Assembly: GCA_002402125.1 (NCBI GenBank)
Contig: NVVG01000083.1
Span: 7,263 to 17,642 of the forward strand
DNA from: Moraxellaceae bacterium
GTDB taxonomy: Bacteria > Pseudomonadota > Gammaproteobacteria > Pseudomonadales > Ketobacteraceae
DNA length: 10,380 bases
Direction: 5' to 3'
Under the pieces are notes generated by a model. The model worked only from the letters and a program-made list of their open reading frames with translations, had not been told where the DNA came from and made no database searches. Shown here piece by piece: positions 5,923 through 10,380 of the stretch (position 1 is the stretch's first letter; each line of letters starts with the position of its first letter). A program made the translations under genes and the position numbers.

Positions 5923-6744
5923 TTAATTGGGTATGACGCCTTCTCGTTTTAACACTTTGAGCATTGCGGCAATACGCGGGACCAGATCCTTGTGGCGTTT
6001 ATGCAGGTATCCATACACTTTCATTTCTTCCATTTCGCCGACATTGGTAATACCGATGCCGTCAAACTCTTTTAACTTCAATATTCTCTCAATGTGCTCT
6101 TTTATGTCGACATAGACATCGGTCCGGCTGACGGAAAGCTTCCTCAAACCATGGATCGATTCCGCGACGCCCGACAGTTTATCTTTCGGTAGCACATTAC
6201 TGAGTTTATCTTCCGTAACGGTATAACCCGAGCGATAACCCACCCGATAACCTGTAGCCTTTAAACTGTTCCAACCATTTAACGCAGTGATAGGTTCTAC
6301 CGCAAAGGCTGATAAGGTAACGGAAAAAATAGGTTCTTCGATGCGAATAAGATTGGGATGGCTGTCTTGGTAGTCAAAGGCTCGACCAATTTCACCGTCT
6401 AGCTCGCCATGTTCTGCCATCCAGCTAGCGCGCTTGGGCGGATACACGTCATACACCAGTTCCATGTCTAGGCGGCGGAATACTTCTGAATAGATGAGAT
6501 AACCAAGCCGTCCCAGATAGGTGTTATCTTTTGACAAGACAGCGCCCATTAATAGCTGCGTTTTCTGCGTTCGGCTATGCCCACTCGCTTCGGCTGATAC
6601 TGAGTAGCTAGCGCTAAGCGTCAGCATCAAAGCCAGTAGAGGTCCACCACGGAAAATTCGCTTTCCTAGCTTACTTAGCTTGCACAGCCACGGTAGCGAG
6701 GCCAAGGCGAAAGCCTCAGATTTCTGAAATTTGTATAAGAGCAT
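5923..6744 (-). CDS. Secreted SBP_bac_3-like (amino-acid-type) solute-binding protein
   Basis: 273 residues from ATG 6744, chosen because AGGA sits 6 nt upstream. A TTG at 6765 extends the frame by 7 codons but lacks a ribosome site. The hydrophobic core GGPLLALMLTLSASYSVSA (33-51) with AEA looks like a signal peptide, but about 30 residues precede it, unusually long; a TTG at 6705 behind GAGG would give a shorter n-region. The mature part has the hallmarks of periplasmic family-3 binding-protein-like domains from aquatic gammas: YPPKRASWMAEHGELDGEIGR (101-121, the P-x-x-R-A then G-x-x-DG pattern), a second lobe beginning near VGYRSGYTV, and a C-terminal helix. No permease or ATPase is adjacent, so it may be an orphan receptor or a sensor-like protein rather than part of an ABC transporter. 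The ligand is unknown. Confidence 0.78.
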   Translation of the reverse strand: MLLYKFQKSEAFALASLPWLCKLSKLGKRIFRGGPLLALMLTLSASYSVSAEASGHSRTQKTQLLMGAVLSKDNTYLGRLGYLIYSEVFRRLDMELVYDVYPPKRASWMAEHGELDGEIGRAFDYQDSHPNLIRIEEPIFSVTLSAFAVEPITALNGWNSLKATGYRVGYRSGYTVTEDKLSNVLPKDKLSGVAESIHGLRKLSVSRTDVYVDIKEHIERILKLKEFDGIGITNVGEMEEMKVYGYLHKRHKDLVPRIAAMLKVLKREGVIPN

Positions 6745-6885
6745 GATTATCCTGCTTATACCCAAAAAGGCATATTATTATTGTTATTTATAACCTGATG
6801 GAATGCATAGTATCACTGATATACAAACAGGGGAAATGCGTTTCACCTAACTACCCTTGGTTTACAAGGCGTTAGCGCACTTTGT

Positions 6886-6907
6886 GGTTATTTTTTAAAC
6901 AATAACC
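6886..6907 (-). terminator. AT-rich hairpin after the MFS gene
   Basis: GGTTATT (6886-6892) and AATAACC (6901-6907) form a perfect 7-bp stem with an 8-nt loop, 16 bp beyond the MFS stop. The stem is weak and there is no clear U-tract on the minus strand, so termination is only possible. The spacer to the solute-binding gene (6745-6923) otherwise holds AT-rich sequence with no open frame. Confidence 0.25.
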
Positions 6908-6923
6908 TTGATATTACAGAGGT

Positions 6924-8180
6924 TTAGCTAACTGTGTGTTTTTTACCCAACCGGAATGTGAATATTACCGTGACAACACTACAGACTAAAAAACCCAGTA
7001 CCAACGGCTCGACGGTACCGTCATACATATAACCGACAAAACCACCCACTATTACCGAGATAAAGGTTTGGATTGAGCTAATCACCGATGTCGCCACCCC
7101 CGCTATATGCCCCAATGGCTGTACGGCCAGGGCCCCATAGTTGCCGAACAACAAACCAAAACAAAAGAAGGTAGTCGCGAGGTAGGTGATTAACAACCCA
7201 AGCGGTGGGTGTCCCGCTACTGAATGCGCGTAGGCATAAAATAGCGATGACAGTATGGTTATGGCAATCAAGGAAGCCATACAAAGGGTTTCCATGGAGT
7301 ACTTCATTACCAGCCGAGAGTTACTGTAGGACGATAAACCGATGGATAATGCCAATAATCCAAAATACACCGCAAACATATCCCCTACCTGGTATTGCAC
7401 CTGAAGGATCTGCTGGGCGGAACTTAGATAACCCACAAATGCGCCAAACACCAAACCTGCGGCGATGGTATACCCCCTACTTTGAGGGTGGCGCCAGGTT
7501 TCCAGTATGCCGGAGGTGACGTTAGCGATTGAAAACGGTATTCGTTTAGCCTCATCCAGGGTTTCTGGTTGTCGAAGCGCCATCCAGACAAAACAGGCAA
7601 CACCCAAGACAAACATAAACCAGAAGATGGCTCGCCAATCGGCAAACAGTAATATCACCTGCCCCAAGGCAGGTGCTAAAGCCGGTACCAACATAAAGAT
7701 AACCATCACCAGCGACATGATACGGCCCATTTCCCGTCCAGAGAACTTATCCCGAATCATCGCCATGGTCACCACGCGACAAGCCGCCGCTCCAAAACCT
7801 TGGATGATCCTTCCCACCAACAACAGGTTAAAATCCGTTGCCAGACCGGATATCAAGGTACCTATCAGGAAAATACTGATTCCCAGGTAAATCACTCGCT
7901 TTCTGCCATAGGCATCGGATAACGGCCCGTAAATCATCAGCCCCATTGCCATGCCAAAAAACACCGTGGCGATGATTAGCTGGATATCGTTGGCGTTGCT
8001 TACCCCTAAGTCACTGCCTATTTGATCAAACGCAGGCAGCATGGCGTCTATGGCGAGGGCAATGAGTGACATTAACAATGCCATGAGCCAGATGAATTCG
8101 GTGTGGGAGGTTTTGGGTTGTGGTTGAGAGTTTGGTGAACTGTCTGGCGAACTGTTTTGCTCGGGCTGAGTCTGTGTCAT
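6924..8180 (-). CDS. Bcr/CflA family MFS drug-efflux transporter
   Basis: 418 residues with about 12 hydrophobic segments after a cytoplasmic N-terminal tail (1-27) rich in Gln, Ser and Pro. TM1 carries the Bcr-type LAIDAMLPAF with Asp45. The loop 2-3 motif A is GPLSDAYGRKR (85-95). Motif B in TM4 is GRIIQGFGAAACRVV (123-137), and TM5 carries a motif-C-like VPALAPALG (165-173). A typical family stretch near GNYGALAVQPLGHIAGVA (346-363) is present. These proteins are inner-membrane proton antiporters exporting compounds such as bicyclomycin, chloramphenicol or sulfonamides; the substrate here is unknown. ATG 8180 has only a weak GAGA ribosome site. The gene is divergent from the gene at 8359, with a shared control region carrying inverted repeats. 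The tail contains a 12-bp duplication encoding SSPD-SSPN. Confidence 0.92.
   Translation of the reverse strand: MTQTQPEQNSSPDSSPNSQPQPKTSHTEFIWLMALLMSLIALAIDAMLPAFDQIGSDLGVSNANDIQLIIATVFFGMAMGLMIYGPLSDAYGRKRVIYLGISIFLIGTLISGLATDFNLLLVGRIIQGFGAAACRVVTMAMIRDKFSGREMGRIMSLVMVIFMLVPALAPALGQVILLFADWRAIFWFMFVLGVACFVWMALRQPETLDEAKRIPFSIANVTSGILETWRHPQSRGYTIAAGLVFGAFVGYLSSAQQILQVQYQVGDMFAVYFGLLALSIGLSSYSNSRLVMKYSMETLCMASLIAITILSSLFYAYAHSVAGHPPLGLLITYLATTFFCFGLLFGNYGALAVQPLGHIAGVATSVISSIQTFISVIVGGFVGYMYDGTVEPLVLGFLVCSVVTVIFTFRLGKKHTVS
8134..8157. repeat. 12-bp duplication in the MFS N-terminal tail
   Basis: GGTGAACTGTCT and GGCGAACTGTTT are adjacent and match at 10 of 12 positions. In frame on the minus strand they encode the doubled SSPD/SSPN tail, so the duplication keeps the reading frame. 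Confidence 0.5.
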
Positions 8181-8210
8181 TTACGTCTCTAGTGGCGGTG
8201 CCTTTTGTGG

Positions 8211-8247
8211 AATATAAGGCAGTGGGATAAGCGTAACCGGCTTATCC
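8211..8247 (-). promoter_or_regulatory. Inverted repeat GGATAAGC-N7-GCTTATCC with adjacent MFS -10 box
   Basis: Perfect 8-bp arms at 8225-8232 and 8240-8247 lie in the divergent spacer. On the minus strand TATATT (8216-8211) is a good -10 box for the MFS gene, and the repeat covers where its -35 box should lie (about 8234-8239), which itself looks poor. That arrangement fits an operator for a TetR- or MarR-like regulator of the exporter, or an activator site. No regulator gene is present in the window. Confidence 0.42.
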
Positions 8248-8304
8248 TCGAGTGAGAAGACATTTTATTTTTATCGGTTTAAAAGGTTTGGATTCTTTAC
8301 TTAA

Positions 8305-8325
8305 TGGCGGTCTTTATAACTGCCA
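8305..8325. promoter_or_regulatory. Second inverted repeat TGGCGGT-N7-ACTGCCA before the scpA-linked gene
   Basis: The 7-bp arms (8305-8311 and 8319-8325) match except for one G-T pairing. TATAAC (8315-8320), inside the repeat, could be a -10 box for the rightward gene at 8359, though no good -35 box sits 16-18 bp upstream. This is a candidate operator or leader hairpin. Confidence 0.3.
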
Positions 8326-8358
8326 CCTACTTGCCGTCGATATTCACTAGGAACTCAC

Positions 8359-9369
8359 ATGACGAGTATTATTCCTCCCATAGAAAAATCGGTTTCCGCT
8401 AATAAGAATGCCACCACCACGATTGTGTTGGAGATGCCGGTTGTTCATCATGCAATATTTCCTATTGGTTATGATTTGACGCTCGCGGAGTCGCCATTTC
8501 TTTTTGCTGTGCCCAGCGAACAACACAAGATAGAAAACCACACCAAAAGCCTGATAGACAGGACATTGGTTAACTGTCCGTTACAGCCTGGTTGGTTGAT
8601 GGTATTTCGAGAAGGCAACCTATGGAAGGAATTTGAAGTACGGGCCAATTCAGATATTGAAATAACTCAAACCACTTTACATGAAGTAGATTTACAAACG
8701 GAGCAAACCAAAGATCACCGCGAGGCCGAAGGCAACGCTAGCCACTACTTTTTGTTACCTGAAGATGAGGAGTGCGAGATTGCCTATGCCGATGTACAGT
8801 GGCCTTGGGTATTGATCAACCAAATGGGCGGTATTAGAAGCGAACCCCATCCTGAGGACACCGAATGGCCTTACTTACTGCCGGCTAATCAGCAATGTCG
8901 AGTAGAAGATGATGTTCGGTTGTATCAGTGGAGTAAAAATAGCGCCAAGAAAGCACGTAAGCCGCGTTTTCAAACCGTTTCTGCGAAATCTGGGGCCCAA
9001 GCTGACAAAGCCCACCAACAAATTACCCCGATCGATCTTACGCGACAAGAGAGCGACTGCTTGGTTGAGGCGTTACAGGCTACTCCATTTAGCATAACCG
9101 TAGATTTAACCGCTGCCCTGCCTCACCCCGTTGATCATTGCACAACGGTACAGGTATTAAACGCCGGTTTTATTGCCCATCGGTTAAGCAATCGCTATCA
9201 CAAGGCGTGGGCGCTGTTACAGGAGGCGCTCACCAATATCAGTACGCCATATACCGAAGAGCACCCTTTATATGATGAGTTTCCACATTCAAAATATTAC
9301 GAATCGATGCGGAGTTTGAAGCTATGTTTGCAGTGCTCGTCTAGAATTAAACAGGATATTTGCTTGTGA
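8359..9369 (+). CDS. Unrecognised cytoplasmic protein, translationally coupled to scpA
   Basis: 336 codons. ATG 8359 has a clear AGGA (8349-8352) 6 nt upstream. No signal peptide or membrane segment is seen. The N-terminal half contains NCPLQPGWLMVFREGNLWKE (72-91) and EIAYADVQWPWVLINQMGG (140-158). This PGWLxVFRxGxLWxE then AYADVQWPW pattern resembles, from memory, the N-terminal domain of large bacterial proteins often found with type VI secretion effectors (VasX-N-like); that link is an unverified inference. A basic linker (KNSAKKARKPR, 193-203) separates this from a C-terminal part with an amphipathic helix (AHRLSNRYHKAWALLQEALTN) and a Cys-rich end (LCLQCSSRIKQDIC). Its TGA overlaps the scpA GTG start as GTGA, so it probably shares an operon with scpA-scpB. 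This is not the usual upstream neighbour of scpA. Confidence 0.72.
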   Translation: MTSIIPPIEKSVSANKNATTTIVLEMPVVHHAIFPIGYDLTLAESPFLFAVPSEQHKIENHTKSLIDRTLVNCPLQPGWLMVFREGNLWKEFEVRANSDIEITQTTLHEVDLQTEQTKDHREAEGNASHYFLLPEDEECEIAYADVQWPWVLINQMGGIRSEPHPEDTEWPYLLPANQQCRVEDDVRLYQWSKNSAKKARKPRFQTVSAKSGAQADKAHQQITPIDLTRQESDCLVEALQATPFSITVDLTAALPHPVDHCTTVQVLNAGFIAHRLSNRYHKAWALLQEALTNISTPYTEEHPLYDEFPHSKYYESMRSLKLCLQCSSRIKQDICL

Positions 9370-10193
9370 GCAATATGGATAAAAACGATACTGGCAACGA
9401 ACCGGACCTTTGGGACGGTGCAAAGCATGACCAGTCCCCAGATGGAGAGGATGCTGATTCTCTCCAAATGACGGTGGATGTGGAAGGTTTTGAAGGACCG
9501 CTGGGGCTGTTACTGGATCTTTCACGTCGTCAAAAAGTTGATCTGGCAAAAATTTCCATTCTGGCTCTAGCCGAACAATATTTAGCTTTCATCGAGGAAT
9601 TACGAGAACTTAGAATTGAGCTTGCTGCTGATTACCTGGTGATGGCGGCGTGGCTTGCCTATCTCAAATCCAAATTGCTGTTGCCGATTGACGAGGATGA
9701 TGATGAAGAACTGAGCGGCGAAGAAATGGCGGCGTTGCTGGCCTTCCGGTTGCAGAGGCTGGAGGCCATGCGCGAAGCTGGCAATAAGATCATCAATCGA
9801 AACCGCTTGGGCCGGGACTTCTTTGCCAGAGGAAACCCGGAAGCAATTTTGGTGGACCGTCGGAACGAGTATAATGCCACGCTCTATGATCTGCTCACCG
9901 CTTATGCAGCGCAACGCCAGAGGCAAAGCGTTTCAACGGTTACAATCGCGAAACGCGATGTTTGGTCACTGTCTGATGCCCGTGAAATACTCACTCGTTT
10001 GGTGGGCGAATTGAGCGACTGGACACCGCTTGATGTGTTTTTGTTGAAATATATTCCTGATCCCTCCATGCGGGCGAGTGTGATTGCCAGTTCTTTTGCT
10101 GCATCGCTTGAAATGGTTCGTGAGGGCACATTGGCGCTGCGTCAGGACAAGGCTTTCGCGCCCTTATATCTTAGATCGGTAGGAACAAAATGA
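9366..10193 (+). CDS. scpA: Segregation and condensation protein A (SMC kleisin subunit)
   Basis: 275 residues if started at GTG 9366, which I prefer: AGGA (9353-9356) lies 9 nt upstream and the codon overlaps the previous stop as GTGA. TTG 9360 is too close to that site, and ATG 9375 is the conservative alternative. After an acidic N-terminal tail comes the ScpA hallmark VEGFEGPLGLLLDLSRRQKVD (39-59), which usually reads F-EGPLDLLL; Gly replaces the common Asp. The helical N-terminal domain contacting SMC ends in ADYLVMAAWLAYLKSKLLLP. An acidic linker (DEDDDEELSGEE) and central ScpB-binding region follow, and a C-terminal winged-helix domain (about 200-272) binds the SMC head. ScpA with ScpB and SMC forms a ring complex that compacts and segregates the nucleoid. 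ATGA couples it to scpB. Confidence 0.95.
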   Translation: MSNMDKNDTGNEPDLWDGAKHDQSPDGEDADSLQMTVDVEGFEGPLGLLLDLSRRQKVDLAKISILALAEQYLAFIEELRELRIELAADYLVMAAWLAYLKSKLLLPIDEDDDEELSGEEMAALLAFRLQRLEAMREAGNKIINRNRLGRDFFARGNPEAILVDRRNEYNATLYDLLTAYAAQRQRQSVSTVTIAKRDVWSLSDAREILTRLVGELSDWTPLDVFLLKYIPDPSMRASVIASSFAASLEMVREGTLALRQDKAFAPLYLRSVGTK

Positions 10194-10380
10194 GCGAATC
10201 TGTAAAACAAGATGACGCAAATGTCGTGGCGTTTACCCCGGCAGGCGGTGACAGCACCGATATCAGGCCACGGCACGAGCACTTGCGCATGGTAGAAGCC
10301 ATCGTGTTTGCCTCAGCCGAACCTGTTTCTGAACGCGCGTTGAGCGAACGGCTACCCGACGACATTATGCTGGAAGAGCT
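10190..10380 (+). CDS. scpB: Segregation and condensation protein B, N-terminal part (window edge)
   Basis: ATG 10190 overlaps the scpA stop (ATGA) and has AGGA (10181-10184) 5 nt upstream. The frame stays open for 63 codons to the window end. After about 30 polar residues comes HLRMVEAIVFASAEPVSERAL (31-51), the first helix of the ScpB N-terminal winged-helix domain, whose I/VEA-xLF-x-x-xEPVS pattern is diagnostic. ScpB dimers bind the central region of ScpA and stabilise the SMC complex. The polar N-terminal extension before the first helix is longer than in B. subtilis ScpB. Confidence 0.93.
   Translation, partial: MSESVKQDDANVVAFTPAGGDSTDIRPRHEHLRMVEAIVFASAEPVSERALSERLPDDIMLEE

Noticed and set aside
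7507..7890. Rightward open frame of 127 codons inside the MFS gene
   Set aside because: It is entirely antisense to transmembrane segments with clear Bcr/CflA motifs; the Ile/Thr/Lys-rich product has no domain.
9360..9377. TTG 9360 or ATG 9375 as the scpA start
   Set aside because: TTG is only 3 nt from the AGGA site and ATG is 18 nt away; GTG 9366 has the right spacing and a GTGA overlap. ATG 9375 cannot be fully excluded.

Overview
The window looks like part of a Gammaproteobacterium chromosome, probably a free-living aquatic or marine lineage. The pointers are the coupled scpA-scpB pair, a periplasmic PspE-like rhodanese, an SBP_bac_3-type periplasmic protein of the kind common in marine gammas, a Bcr/CflA exporter and a sigma-like GST. 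Base composition is moderate. The assignment is an inference, since there is no rRNA or other taxonomic marker. I see no insertion sequence, integrase, tRNA, CRISPR array or prophage gene.

Layout, left to right. 1-249 (-): 5' part of an exported rhodanese, cut by the window edge. 538-1398 (+): a lipoprotein of unknown function, visibly AT-richer than its surroundings. 1482-1955 (-): a PEBP/YbhB-type protein. 2169-2888 (+): an FMN nitroreductase. 3097-3681 (+): a second unknown lipoprotein. 3738-4118 (-): a group III truncated haemoglobin, downstream of 4211-5008 (-), a short-chain dehydrogenase. 5289-5903 (+): a sigma-like glutathione S-transferase. 5923-6744 (-): a secreted solute-binding-like protein. 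6924-8180 (-): a Bcr/CflA MFS exporter, divergent from 8359-9369 (+), an unrecognised cytoplasmic protein. That gene is translationally coupled by a GTGA overlap to scpA (9366-10193), which is coupled by ATGA to scpB (10190 to the window end).

How the genes might work together. Most are singly transcribed housekeeping or stress and redox functions (rhodanese, nitroreductase, globin, SDR, GST, exporter). Strand alternates often, so apart from SDR-globin and orphan-scpA-scpB there is little operon structure. The scpAB pair supplies the kleisin and winged-helix partners of the SMC chromosome-organising complex. The protein encoded just before it is the most interesting unknown.

Two non-coding patterns stand out. 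First, several intergenic spacers, and one low-complexity coding stretch, carry short tandem duplications with a 12- or 13-bp period (2097-2120, 3045-3068, 3707-3745, 5024-5067, 8134-8157). Second, the divergent MFS/orphan promoter region contains two separate inverted repeats that could be operators. I found no convincing new multi-gene system; the leads are the scpA-coupled orphan, the repeat pattern and a few residue-level oddities.
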